64,000 nt of DNA from an uncultured Granulosicoccaceae bacterium (GTDB lineage Bacteria > Pseudomonadota > Gammaproteobacteria > CALCKW01): contig CALCKW010000009.1 of the NCBI GenBank assembly GCA_937965695.1, positions 116,117 to 180,116 on the forward strand, in the 5' to 3' direction. Below the pieces are notes generated by a model. That model searched no databases, was not told the origin of the DNA, and saw only the letters and a list, made by a program, of their open reading frames with translations. Position numbers and translations under genes: made by a program. Each line of letters begins with the position of its first letter. Position 1 is the first letter of the stretch. Below, one piece after another: positions 27,947 to 39,448 of the stretch.

Positions 27947-28759
27947 TTATTTCATCGCGACGATGTAACCCAACCAACATGCATGGTCTTCGCATTCATC
28001 GGTGCATTCATAGTCATCAGTGGGTTCGTCAGTCTCCGCGTCAAAACACTGCAGGTACATTTGCGTGCTGCTGAAGCCAGCGTCGCTGAGAATATCGCGT
28101 ACTTCCTGTGCTCCGTAGAGCCGCCAGCAATAGCTAAACGCTTTGTCCATGCGCGAGCGGTCCGGGAAAGCAAAGTGTATGTAACACTGCATCTCCCCGG
28201 TCACGGGGTTATAGGAGGCTTGCTCCCACTCATAACGAAAGCCATCGAGCTTGCGTTTTTCGATACTCGTTTTGTGTGCCGCGTAGCCACCGAATGCGTC
28301 TAAAAACAGCACACCATCATCGGCTAATGAGCGATGTACACCTTTAAAATATCTCAGTAGCTCTTTGCGAGACTGAAATACCCAATAACTAAAGTTGAAT
28401 GCCTGAATGACATCAAATCCTGTCTCACCGCAGCTCATCACGTCTTCTTCGCGAAGCGCCAAGCGTTTGCGCTGGCCCGCGCTCAGGCGAGCCGCGTTGT
28501 TTAAATCACCCCACTCAAGTACTTCAGCGTCTAGATCAACGCCCACAGCGGTGTTGTCACGGTGTCGGCGCACCCAATCACAACTGGCGAGAGCAGTACC
28601 GCAAAAATCCTCGCGCATACTGTGAGCCCGCCGATTACGTAGCAACTTAAAAGTCGTGTCGATAAAATCCAATTCAAACTCAGGACTTTGCACAGAAGCT
28701 TGATAGAGCAAATGCTTGTCGGTGGTCTCGGCAAGTGTCTGCTTAGGCTTTCGCGCCAT
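27947..28759 (-). CDS. Class I SAM-dependent methyltransferase
   Basis: 270 aa. SAM-binding motif region SMREDFCGTALASCDW (residues ~46-61), acidic loop VGVDLDAEVLEWG, and motif IV area VIQAFNFSYWVF followed by GVLFLDAFGGY fit a Rossmann methyltransferase. The C-terminus is rich in Asp, Glu and Cys (DDYECTDECEDHACW), which is unusual and could bind metal. ATG at 28759 is preceded by GGAG. Substrate unknown. It lies 46 bases downstream of the yadH-like stop. Confidence 0.82.
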   Translation of the reverse strand: MARKPKQTLAETTDKHLLYQASVQSPEFELDFIDTTFKLLRNRRAHSMREDFCGTALASCDWVRRHRDNTAVGVDLDAEVLEWGDLNNAARLSAGQRKRLALREEDVMSCGETGFDVIQAFNFSYWVFQSRKELLRYFKGVHRSLADDGVLFLDAFGGYAAHKTSIEKRKLDGFRYEWEQASYNPVTGEMQCYIHFAFPDRSRMDKAFSYCWRLYGAQEVRDILSDAGFSSTQMYLQCFDAETDEPTDDYECTDECEDHACWLGYIVAMK

Positions 28760-28805
28760 AACATCTCCAGGGGTAATGTCGCGCCAGCACCTGTGGCGCG
28801 GTAGA

Positions 28806-29576
28806 TCAAGATTTCAGTCGCGTGCCACGATTGAGCAGACTCAAGGCGAGCGCCATCGCAGCAAGTGTAAATACAGATACCACGACAAAGGCATGCCACA
28901 AGCTGACATCGGCCGTGCCAAGCACCCCGTAGCGAAAGCCGTTGATGATATAAAACACGGGGTTGAACTTAGACAGCGTTTGCCACAAAGGCGGCAGCAA
29001 ACTGATGGAGTAGAACACGCCGCCAAAATACGTCAGTGGCGTCAATATAAAATTCGGCACAATCGAGATGTCGTCAAAGTTACGCGCATAAATAGCGTTG
29101 ATTAATCCCAATGCAGCGAACAACATAGCGGTCAATACCGTAAACACCAAAGTTGCAAACCAGTACCGCACTTGCAAATCTGTAAACGCCAGTGATACAC
29201 AAAGAACCAGAGCTCCAACCAACAAACCGCGACAAACCCCTCCGGTTATATAACCAATAAGGATCGTGAGATTGTGAACAGGCGATATTAACAACTCTTC
29301 GATGAAGTGCTGGTAGCGAGCGCTAAAAAATGACGACACCACATTGGAGTAGCTGTTGACGATCACACCCATCATCACGACGCCGGGCACAATGTACTCC
29401 ATATAGGTGTGCCCACCCATATCGCCTATTCGACTGCCTATCAAACTACCAAAAATAATGAAATAGAGCACCGCATTAATAACGGGTGGGGTCAATGTTT
29501 GTACCCAGATCCGCACGAAGCGCATGATTTCGCGGACAACAATCGTCTGAAAGGCGACCCAGTTGGCGTTAAGCAT
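28806..29576 (-). CDS. yadH: ABC-2 type exporter permease, YadH family
   Basis: 256 aa inner-membrane permease with six predicted helices and the ABC-2 signature region (YFGGVFYSISLLP, then FNPVFYIINGFRYG). The ATG at 29576 overlaps the ATPase gene end by 8 bases; the longer frame to 29627 lies inside that gene. It pairs with the ATPase as in Escherichia coli yadG-yadH, an exporter of unknown substrate. Confidence 0.9.
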   Translation of the reverse strand: MLNANWVAFQTIVVREIMRFVRIWVQTLTPPVINAVLYFIIFGSLIGSRIGDMGGHTYMEYIVPGVVMMGVIVNSYSNVVSSFFSARYQHFIEELLISPVHNLTILIGYITGGVCRGLLVGALVLCVSLAFTDLQVRYWFATLVFTVLTAMLFAALGLINAIYARNFDDISIVPNFILTPLTYFGGVFYSISLLPPLWQTLSKFNPVFYIINGFRYGVLGTADVSLWHAFVVVSVFTLAAMALALSLLNRGTRLKS

Positions 29577-30504
29577 GAGCTGCCCTCTGCTTGCCACGCG
29601 CCACCAGTCGCAAGAAAAATTCTTCAAGTCGATTAGTCTTATTACGCATGCTCAAAACCTCTACCCCAAAGGTTTGCAACTCTGCAAAAAGAGCATTCAA
29701 ACTCTGGCCGCGCGGTACTTCCACTTCTAATCGAGACTCGGAATACTGGTTTATCTTGTAAGCACTGAGCTGCAACTTCTTGACGGCATGCTGCTGTAAA
29801 TCAAAGACAAATGTTTCAGCCATTGCTTTACTCAGTAAGTCGGAGACTTGGCCACGTTCGACAATCTCCCCGTGGTCGATGATCGCGACATTTCGGCAAA
29901 GAGACTCTGCCTCTTCCAAATAATGTGTGGTTAATATAATGGTGGTCCCCGCTTCATTGAGTTTTTGCAACAGATCCCATGTTGCTCGACGAATCTCAAT
30001 ATCTACCCCAGCAGTTGGTTCATCTAAAATGAGCAACCTAGGCGCATGCACCATGGCACGAGCGATCATCAAGCGGCGTTTCATACCGCCAGAGAGTTTC
30101 ATCGGCACCGTTTTTCGTTTGTCCTGCAAATCGAGCATGTCCAAGCAGTGCTCGGCTCGCTCACGCGCTTCATGCCGATGGATGCCGTAAAACCCAGCTT
30201 GGTGAATCAGGATCTCTAACGCTGGCTCAAAACTGTTGAAATTGAATTCCTGCGGGACAAGACCTATGCAGCGCTTAGCGGCTTCCGTTTCAGTGTCTGT
30301 GTTATGGCCAAAAACCTCAATCTCACCAGAAGTCTTGGTAATCAACGATGAAATTAACCCAATCGTTGTCGATTTACCGGCACCGTTTGGACCCAGGAGC
30401 GCGAAAAAATCCCCGGCCTCTACCGTCAAATCGATGCCTTTGACCGCTTCGAAACCCCCTTCATAGGTCTTTCGGAGCTGTTTCAGCTCAAGTGCTTTTT
30501 GCAT
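29569..30504 (-). CDS. yadG: ABC exporter ATPase, YadG family
   Basis: 311 aa. Walker A LGPNGAGKST near residue 38, Q-loop LVPQEFNFN, signature LSGGMKRR, Walker B LLILDEPTAGVD and the H-loop TTHYLEEAE are all intact. The C-terminal ~90 residues are the extra domain usual in ABC-2 exporters. Overlaps yadH by 8 bases. Confidence 0.92.
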   Translation of the reverse strand: MQKALELKQLRKTYEGGFEAVKGIDLTVEAGDFFALLGPNGAGKSTTIGLISSLITKTSGEIEVFGHNTDTETEAAKRCIGLVPQEFNFNSFEPALEILIHQAGFYGIHRHEARERAEHCLDMLDLQDKRKTVPMKLSGGMKRRLMIARAMVHAPRLLILDEPTAGVDIEIRRATWDLLQKLNEAGTTIILTTHYLEEAESLCRNVAIIDHGEIVERGQVSDLLSKAMAETFVFDLQQHAVKKLQLSAYKINQYSESRLEVEVPRGQSLNALFAELQTFGVEVLSMRNKTNRLEEFFLRLVARGKQRAAHA

Positions 30505-30639
30505 GTGTCCTCTTTAATTGATGGGTTGGCAGTCACAGAGCAAGTGTGCACAAGTTCACCGCAATTTTCAGCCATCAGTATTTGAGACGGCGCTAGTAGT
30601 GAATGCCACGGACTTCTCTTCAGCGTTTTAAAGGAGCTG

Positions 30640-31548
30640 TTAGGCAGAGGCAGTAGTAGTGCTTGCGAATTGCAATTCCAGCGGAAGACTAGGTCGCTGA
30701 CGATCAGGCAGCAGAGGTGCAGATGACGGTAAAGCACCAATTCTAACTAACAAACCGAGCTCTAACCGCTGAAACTCACTCATCTGTTGCTGCCAAAGCG
30801 CACCATAAGCGGCGGCCTCTTTCATTGAAAGCTCAACTTGGTCGAGCTGTTGGTTCAACCATCGAGCCGTCCTTCGTGCCGCTAACAAAGATTGATAGTC
30901 TTCGATTTCGGCGAGGTGATCGTCCGCATCGACCTGCAGGCCCAGTAGATTGACAAAAGTGCGCGATAGTCGCTGGCGCTGCGCAGCTTTGCCCAATGCC
31001 TTGATATTACGCCAGCGGCTACGATTCAATAACTGCCGCGTCGATTTATTGAAGCACTCTTCATCGCTTTGGAGACATTCGTCGATTTGTGAATCAGCCA
31101 AAATAAAAGACTTACTTTTTTGTCCTTGCAGCAGCGCTTCTTCAAGCTTTATAAGGCAGGCCTGACCCTTTTTACTGTTCAGCCAATCAACCCACGCCAG
31201 CTCTGCCGTTATTTTGTGCTCTGTAGCCAGTTGCAGAATATCCTCACAGGCCACGCGCAGTTGTTTAGGTGTTTTTCTGGGGTTCAATGCGTTGTATTGC
31301 ACCTGCGCATGCAGAACTTTACAACGCTGTTTCTGCATTTTTGCGCAAGTACCATCCAAAAAAAGCAACCACTTCGGCCGATAACGACTCATCGACATCC
31401 CCGCCCGCGCCAGATTTAAGGCAGCGTCGAGTTCGCTTATTGCTCTATGTTCTAACTCGTCAGCCAACACCGGTGCAAGCACTGAGCGCAACACAGTGGC
31501 CATGTCGGCTGCCGTTTGGCGTCGCGTCACTTCTATTGTGTTGCTCAC
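30640..31548 (-). CDS. Uncharacterised helical protein
   Basis: 302 aa with no family I can name safely. It is rich in Ala, Leu, Gln and charged residues and looks almost fully helical. Basic clusters occur (CAKMQKQRCK, RSRWRNIKALGKAAQRQR), and a C-terminal Pro/Ser/Thr tail follows. CHAD-like helical domains were considered, but the histidine motifs of CHAD are absent. It overlaps the thioesterase gene by 4 bases, third in a unit with cobalamin adenosyltransferase and thioesterase. Confidence 0.75.
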   Translation of the reverse strand: MSNTIEVTRRQTAADMATVLRSVLAPVLADELEHRAISELDAALNLARAGMSMSRYRPKWLLFLDGTCAKMQKQRCKVLHAQVQYNALNPRKTPKQLRVACEDILQLATEHKITAELAWVDWLNSKKGQACLIKLEEALLQGQKSKSFILADSQIDECLQSDEECFNKSTRQLLNRSRWRNIKALGKAAQRQRLSRTFVNLLGLQVDADDHLAEIEDYQSLLAARRTARWLNQQLDQVELSMKEAAAYGALWQQQMSEFQRLELGLLVRIGALPSSAPLLPDRQRPSLPLELQFASTTTASA

Positions 31549-31988
31549 AGGCGTGAGCTTATCGCTGAGAGTTTTTCTCGGACTATTTCCGGCAATTCCG
31601 TCGGTCGTTCAGTTTCTTTGTCGACAAACACGTCGATGACAAATGCTGTTGCTTTGATGGCTTGTTCGCCCTTTTTAAAGAGACCGACTTCATACCGAAC
31701 ACTCGAGCGTCCCAGTCGCCCGATACGCAAGCCGGCTTCAATGGTGTCAGGGTACTTTAGCGCATCGTGGTAAGTGCATCCATTTTCGACGGTGAAACAA
31801 CGTACGCCCAGCGCGTCGAGGTCCAGCTGGGATTCCACCTCCAGGTATTGCATGATCACCATTTCAAGCACTGTGTAATAAACAGCGTTATTCATGTGGC
31901 CATAACTGTCGTTATCACGCCACCGAGTAGGGATTTCTAAGAAGTGCCGGTAATCACTGCGGCTGGGAGCTCGGTTAACATCGCTCAT
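31545..31988 (-). CDS. Acyl-CoA thioesterase, hot-dog fold (4HBT/YbgC type)
   Basis: 147 aa. The conserved motif RWRDNDSYGHMNNAVYY at residues ~21-37 contains the Asp and His-Asn positions of 4-hydroxybenzoyl-CoA-thioesterase-like enzymes. It hydrolyses acyl-CoA thioesters; chain preference is not evident. It overlaps genes on both sides by 4 bases. Confidence 0.9.
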   Translation of the reverse strand: MSDVNRAPSRSDYRHFLEIPTRWRDNDSYGHMNNAVYYTVLEMVIMQYLEVESQLDLDALGVRCFTVENGCTYHDALKYPDTIEAGLRIGRLGRSSVRYEVGLFKKGEQAIKATAFVIDVFVDKETERPTELPEIVREKLSAISSRL

Positions 31989-32557
31989 GCATCTTCACCT
32001 TTAAGTTGGGGAGCGCGCCCAGCCTGCCAGAGCACTTCACCCAACGCTTGGTGACGCAATATAACGCGCGCCATGACAAACAATAAATCTGAAAGTCGAT
32101 TCAAGTAAGCCGCACTGCAGGCGGGTAGATCAGCATCCCGACCCAGTGTGACAACTTCGCGCTCTGCACGCCGACAGACGGTACGCGCCAAGTGACAAGT
32201 GCCAGCGGCCACGCTGCCCCCCGGTAGAATGAACTCTTTTAAGAAGGGTAAGTCCGCATTTAGCGCATCTAACTCTTGCTCCAGCCAAGTGACGTGATCA
32301 TTGTTGAGCACCTCATAGCCCGGCACACAAAGCTCACTGCCCAGATCGAACAAGTGGTGTTGCACGTCGTTGAGGATCCGTGTGCAGCTGTCTGGAAGCT
32401 CGTGGCCGAGCAACATCCCCACCACTGAATTCAGCTCATCAACCGTGCCATAGGCTTCCACCCGCTGATCATCTTTTGGCACACGGCTACCGTCGCCTAA
32501 GCCCGTCTCTCCAGCGTCACCTGTGCGGGTGTAAATTTTTGACAATCGGTTGCCCAT
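31985..32557 (-). CDS. Cob(I)alamin adenosyltransferase, PduO type
   Basis: 190 aa. Makes adenosylcobalamin from ATP and cob(I)alamin. N-terminal KIYTRTGDAGETGLGDGSR is the ATP-binding signature. VEAYGTVDELNS and, later, the RRAERE helix and YLNRLSDLLFVMAR are the family's other conserved blocks. ATG at 32557 sits 7 bases after GGAG; a TTG 12 bases earlier overlaps that site. First gene of the three-gene minus-strand unit. Confidence 0.94.
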   Translation of the reverse strand: MGNRLSKIYTRTGDAGETGLGDGSRVPKDDQRVEAYGTVDELNSVVGMLLGHELPDSCTRILNDVQHHLFDLGSELCVPGYEVLNNDHVTWLEQELDALNADLPFLKEFILPGGSVAAGTCHLARTVCRRAEREVVTLGRDADLPACSAAYLNRLSDLLFVMARVILRHQALGEVLWQAGRAPQLKGEDA

Positions 32558-32651
32558 TTTAAACTCCAAATCAGTAAGCTAAAGCGAGCGCCCCCATGAT
32601 CAAATCCAAGGGCCGTATTTCGCGCATGCACAGCGCAGCTCGCAAGACAGC

Positions 32652-32657
32652 TATAAT
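32652..32657 (+). promoter_or_regulatory. -10 element upstream of the HIT gene
   Basis: Exact TATAAT 33 bases before the GTG start, correctly spaced for a short leader. No good -35 hexamer is seen 17 bases upstream, so an activator or an extended element may be needed. Confidence 0.4.
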
Positions 32658-32690
32658 ACCGCAAACTCATCCAACTGGAGCATCTTTACC

Positions 32691-33050
32691 GTGGCTGTAG
32701 AAACCTTATTTAGCAAAATTATCCAAGGTGAAATACCCGCTGATATCGTTTTTCAAGACGATCTGGTCACCGCTTTCCGGGACATAAACCCCGCTGCCCC
32801 CACGCACATCCTGATTGTTCCCAACAAGATCATTCCCACCGCTGCAGATGTGCTCCCAGAGGATGAACAGGCAATGGGTCGCTTGTTCACCGTGGCGCGC
32901 AAGCTCGCAGAACAAGAGGGCATAGATCAAAGTGGCTACCGTCTTGTTGTCAATTGCAAAGAGGACGGTCGCCAAGAGGTGATGCACTTACATATGCACC
33001 TCTACGGTGGGAGAGATCTGGGCTCGCCGTTGTTGCGCAACGCCAAGTAA
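32691..33050 (+). CDS. HIT-family nucleotide-binding protein (HinT-like)
   Basis: 119 aa histidine-triad hydrolase of nucleoside phosphoramidates. The HLHMHLYGG triad is at residues ~102-110, and the N-terminal SKIIQGEIP and [14 protein letters not shown] segments are typical of HinT. GTG start with a GGAG 10 bases upstream. Stands alone between two minus-strand units. Confidence 0.94.
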   Translation: MAVETLFSKIIQGEIPADIVFQDDLVTAFRDINPAAPTHILIVPNKIIPTAADVLPEDEQAMGRLFTVARKLAEQEGIDQSGYRLVVNCKEDGRQEVMHLHMHLYGGRDLGSPLLRNAK

Positions 33051-33054
33051 GGAA

Positions 33055-33076
33055 GCAAAGCATCAAAATGCTTTGC
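33055..33076. terminator. Bidirectional hairpin between convergent genes
   Basis: Perfect 9-bp stem GCAAAGCAT / ATGCTTTGC with a 4-base loop in the 32-base gap between the converging HIT and lipoprotein genes. The T-run is poor on both strands (TTCCTTACTT on minus), so termination is likely but not certain. Confidence 0.55.
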
Positions 33077-33082
33077 GATCGT

Positions 33083-36000
33083 TTAAGGCGAGGCGAGCAT
33101 TTCTATCGTGCGAGAAAACAAAATACTTCCGCCTGATCGGTCAAGAACACGCAGCGTGCGATCGCCAGGAAGCCCATAAGGCACGCAACGGTAACTGCGA
33201 ATCTCAGCGCTCGCAGCAGCGAGAGAGCGCGCGTCGCAACCTTCAAGTTGCATCACCACTGCACTGCTCAGGTTCTGGCCCGAGACACGAAAAATTGTTT
33301 GCACCCCGATGGCCGTTTGCCCGGGGCTAACATCACTGACAAGTAACTCATTGCCTGTGACTTGTAAGTCCGAATGGCCAATTAAAGCGCCGCCATCGCT
33401 CGCGTAGATGGACACTTGCCGTTGCCCGCTACTGCCTTTTGGTGTGCAACGAAATTGGCGTTGTCGGTCAGTGCCTCCCAGCGTTTGAACGTCGCTGCAC
33501 CCATCCACAGACAAGACAAGCGTTGCAGGTAAATTTTCACCGCGGACAGTGAAAGTTGTTTGCGCTTCCAAGTAAGTGATCTCTGGAGAAACCGAGTCCA
33601 AGACAACACCATCAAGAGGATCCCGGCCATCGAGAATATCGACTTTAAAAGACAGTAAATAACCTTGCTCAGTGTCCACTAACTCGCCACTAAGTACGCC
33701 CACTTGCTGTGGGGTGCAACTAAAGCGCATTTCACTCGAAGATGCTGATAACAGAGCTATGTTGGCACAGCCAGGAAGACTAAGCTGTGCGAGCTCGGGC
33801 AGGTTCACGCCAGTGATTCTCAGCGCCAGTGGTTCACCGTATGGACTGGTGGCTGGTGTAACCTGACTAGCGCTCGATGAGGGTTTCGCTTCGACGTTGA
33901 AGTCAAAGTTGTACAGCACCTTGCCTGCGGCAAGCACTCTTCCCTTGTGTATACCAAGGGTGTCAGGCGTGCAACCAAACTGACGAGAGACAGCTGTTCC
34001 ATCCAGGGTTTCGAGGTCGCTGCAAGCAGACAATTCAAGTTCAACACCTTCACTCAAGGTCTGACCGTTCACTTTTAAGTTGACCCATTCCCCTATAACA
34101 CCTTGTAAAGGCGACACGCTAGTCACCGTTGCTTCAAGCGCACGAACTTGCAGTGACTGTGGGACCTGTACTGTCTGCTGTGGGGATACAACGTTCAAAG
34201 GCCAAGTTCCCAACTGGGCATTGCGGCAACTGAACCGGATCTCCGCATCACTGCTTGAGACGATGTTCGTACTCGCGCAGGCAGAGCTTTGCACTTCTAT
34301 CGTGTCGCCAAAGCCACTACCACTGATGACCATTTCGAGAGTCTGGGCCTCAATTGCCGCCGCGGGATTGACGCTGTAAACACGCATCTCCTGCTCATCT
34401 GCAACGGGTGGACTGACATTAAATCGATAAATTTCTTCACCACTAGCGTTCTCTAATCGGCCTACGCGAACAGTCGTTCTATCGTCTAACTGGCATAAAA
34501 CATCCAACTGCGAAGTGCTGCGAAACTGCACCTGTGGCGATGGGCAACCCACGAGACTGAACTGCATATCGACAGGGAAATTTTGACCAACGACACTAAA
34601 CAACTGATTACTTGATGGTTGGGCAATAGTTGGACTAACACGGGTGACTTTGGCTTCACTGTCGTCTGCGTTCGATCCGCCCACAACACTAACAATGGCC
34701 TCGTAAAGAAGACTACCATCGCCATTGTCAATGACCTGCAGGGTTCGACCGCCCGCCGCGCCCGTCAGATCACAGGAAAATCGAACCGTGTCCGCACGGG
34801 TGGACAAGGTTTGCATATTATTACAACCGTTTAACACCAGGCTTAGATCACTCGTTAACCCGCTACCTTCTACGGAAAACTCGATAGCTGTGTCAACATC
34901 CAAATCCCCATAACTGACCCGCCAGACGCGTGCTGGGTCGTTTCCTTGACCACTGCTGCTCCCGTCACTTTCAGCGTTGCCGTCACCCGTTATTCCTAAC
35001 TGTGCATCAGAGCCCCCTGTTACCCAATCATCTTGCGAATCCATCAACGCATCTATTAACTGCAAGGCTAAATAGACCTGCTGATCGACGACTGCTATAC
35101 GCAAAAATTTTGTCGCGACACCCTCTCGTTGAGCCACAGCCACAACAAAGTCTTCGCTGCCACTAGTAGCCGTCAATCCATAACCGCTGCGCAGCGCTTG
35201 TTGATCAAAGCCATAGCTTAACCATGCTTGTATAGTTCGCGCAGCAAGAAAGCGCTCCGCCTTGTCACGACTCACCATAGCTTGACCGCTACCGTTGCGC
35301 CAGCGCTCGAGTTCAGCTTTTAAGCCAGCACTGAAACTGCCACCGGTCGCTAGCGAATTTTCTATGGCCTGACGAGTAGGTACATCTGCCCCAGCCAATG
35401 AATAACTCAACCAGGCTTGTGTTTCTTCAGCACCTAACAACAAATCTTCCCAATCACGCTGAAGTTGAGCCCACCAGTCCTGCGCGCTCAGCCCATCGGA
35501 AAATAACCCATCTAGGCTACTCTCTAGTTTTTGTTGTGGAGATGCCAGGCTTTCTCGCCAGAGATCCATTCGGGTACGATCAGCGCAGCTAGGATCTGCG
35601 ATGGAAAAGCCAGAACTGTCAATTTGAGCCGTAGAGCAGTTTTCAGTCTCAGCGCGAAACTGACTTGCCATCGTATCCAAGGCCTGTTCTGCAGTAATGA
35701 GTTGGTTGGCGCCGTTGCTGAGTCTGTAGGTCAAACTCTCAGCAGTTGTCTGCCAAACACTCGGAGAGGATCTCCAGTCGATTTCATCTTCACCAACTGC
35801 CATGTTACTGAGCTGTACCCCATTGCGTGCATCCCCGTCCGTATCGAGCGAAATCAACAGTCGCCCCAATCGACCCGCTTTATCAAAGCGATATTGCTCA
35901 GCGCTACCCGTTTGATCGTAGAGACTGAGGCGCGGTCTCGCTTTGATGCTCGAAATAGGCAATTGACCCAGACGAATATTGAGAAGCTGCTCAGCGCTGT

Positions 36001-36196
36001 AATTGAATCCGCCGTCACGACCACTGAGCGCGCCATTCACTGAGAGCCCCGAGACACGAGGTGCGATCAAAAATCCAGTGAGAACATCGCTATCGTCGCC
36101 CGCCAATCCGCTGGAGTTTGGGGTACTACCGCCGCCGCACGACGCTAAAATAACGCATAAGGCCGCAGCCGAGAATCGCGAAGAAATCACTTGCAT
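33083..36196 (-). CDS. Large lipoprotein with seven tandem two-cysteine Ig-like (IPT/TIG-like) repeats
   Basis: 1037 aa. A lipoprotein signal is clear: hydrophobic stretch then lipobox LASC (Cys at residue ~20) followed by GGGS. Residues ~30-425 form a mostly unrecognised N-terminal region. From ~428 to the end are seven repeats of about 85 residues. Each opens with a VSP-like turn and a strand (FSVVGQNF, FTVRGENL, FRVSGQNL) and contains one Cys in a GC motif and a second about 25 residues later in an F-x-C pattern. This gives 14 paired cysteines, presumably one disulfide per repeat. Likely an outer-membrane-anchored surface or adhesion protein; no catalytic motif is seen. Confidence 0.85.
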   Translation of the reverse strand: MQVISSRFSAAALCVILASCGGGSTPNSSGLAGDDSDVLTGFLIAPRVSGLSVNGALSGRDGGFNYSAEQLLNIRLGQLPISSIKARPRLSLYDQTGSAEQYRFDKAGRLGRLLISLDTDGDARNGVQLSNMAVGEDEIDWRSSPSVWQTTAESLTYRLSNGANQLITAEQALDTMASQFRAETENCSTAQIDSSGFSIADPSCADRTRMDLWRESLASPQQKLESSLDGLFSDGLSAQDWWAQLQRDWEDLLLGAEETQAWLSYSLAGADVPTRQAIENSLATGGSFSAGLKAELERWRNGSGQAMVSRDKAERFLAARTIQAWLSYGFDQQALRSGYGLTATSGSEDFVVAVAQREGVATKFLRIAVVDQQVYLALQLIDALMDSQDDWVTGGSDAQLGITGDGNAESDGSSSGQGNDPARVWRVSYGDLDVDTAIEFSVEGSGLTSDLSLVLNGCNNMQTLSTRADTVRFSCDLTGAAGGRTLQVIDNGDGSLLYEAIVSVVGGSNADDSEAKVTRVSPTIAQPSSNQLFSVVGQNFPVDMQFSLVGCPSPQVQFRSTSQLDVLCQLDDRTTVRVGRLENASGEEIYRFNVSPPVADEQEMRVYSVNPAAAIEAQTLEMVISGSGFGDTIEVQSSACASTNIVSSSDAEIRFSCRNAQLGTWPLNVVSPQQTVQVPQSLQVRALEATVTSVSPLQGVIGEWVNLKVNGQTLSEGVELELSACSDLETLDGTAVSRQFGCTPDTLGIHKGRVLAAGKVLYNFDFNVEAKPSSSASQVTPATSPYGEPLALRITGVNLPELAQLSLPGCANIALLSASSSEMRFSCTPQQVGVLSGELVDTEQGYLLSFKVDILDGRDPLDGVVLDSVSPEITYLEAQTTFTVRGENLPATLVLSVDGCSDVQTLGGTDRQRQFRCTPKGSSGQRQVSIYASDGGALIGHSDLQVTGNELLVSDVSPGQTAIGVQTIFRVSGQNLSSAVVMQLEGCDARSLAAASAEIRSYRCVPYGLPGDRTLRVLDRSGGSILFSRTIEMLASP

Positions 36197-36426
36197 GGTG
36201 AGAAGACCTTCCTTGTCTTAAATCCAGACAAGCAAACAAGCAATTTGCGGCCCCACAACAATTACTGCGAGCGAAAGAACCTCATCATTCGTTTTGAATT
36301 GCTGTCTTAAAGCCGTACCTTCTCTTTCACAGAGTGTTTAGTCCGTTTAACAACAAACACTAAAAGTGATTTGGAAGGTTGAGCCACGGAACGGCGTTTG
36401 CGTTCCGTCAACTCAACAAAGCGCGT

Positions 36427-39004
<2,578 letters not shown>

Positions 39005-39448
39005 ATGCATAAATCCAGCGCCAATGAAAAAATCGGTATTGAGCAGATAGAAGGCGAACCAACAAAACTGGAACAGCACGATTTTCGTATTTTGGTTTTA
39101 GACGATGAACCAGACTGCCTTGAATCAATGGCGGATATATTGCGGTTTGAAGGGTATCAAGTAAGCTGCGCTGGAAGATCAATTGACGCGCTAAAACTAA
39201 TTGAAGAATCCGTGCCTGATCTTTTATTGGCTGATGTTATGTTAGACGACATGAGCGGTTTTGATGTGCTGCGAAAAGTTCGAAGCAGTAGCAGCTCTGC
39301 TAATCTAGCGGTGATTTTTCTTTCTGGCCTTGCATTCAATCATCATCAAAGTGAAGCCGTAGAATTGGATTTTCTCGAATATTTGGTTAAGCCGGTAAAT
39401 TACGACCAACTTTTTTCACTCATTAATGGGCTCCGCAAAACACGATGA
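39005..39448 (+). CDS. Response regulator, receiver domain only
   Basis: 147 aa. Single receiver domain: acidic pair LDDE near residue 32, phospho-acceptor Asp77 in LLLADVML, and LVKPV lysine near the end. No output domain, so it acts on another protein. ATG at 39005 follows AGGA by 6 bases; an upstream frame to 38990 adds nothing. An N-terminal tail of ~27 residues is poorly conserved. It overlaps the kinase gene by 4 bases. Confidence 0.9.
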   Translation: MHKSSANEKIGIEQIEGEPTKLEQHDFRILVLDDEPDCLESMADILRFEGYQVSCAGRSIDALKLIEESVPDLLLADVMLDDMSGFDVLRKVRSSSSSANLAVIFLSGLAFNHHQSEAVELDFLEYLVKPVNYDQLFSLINGLRKTR

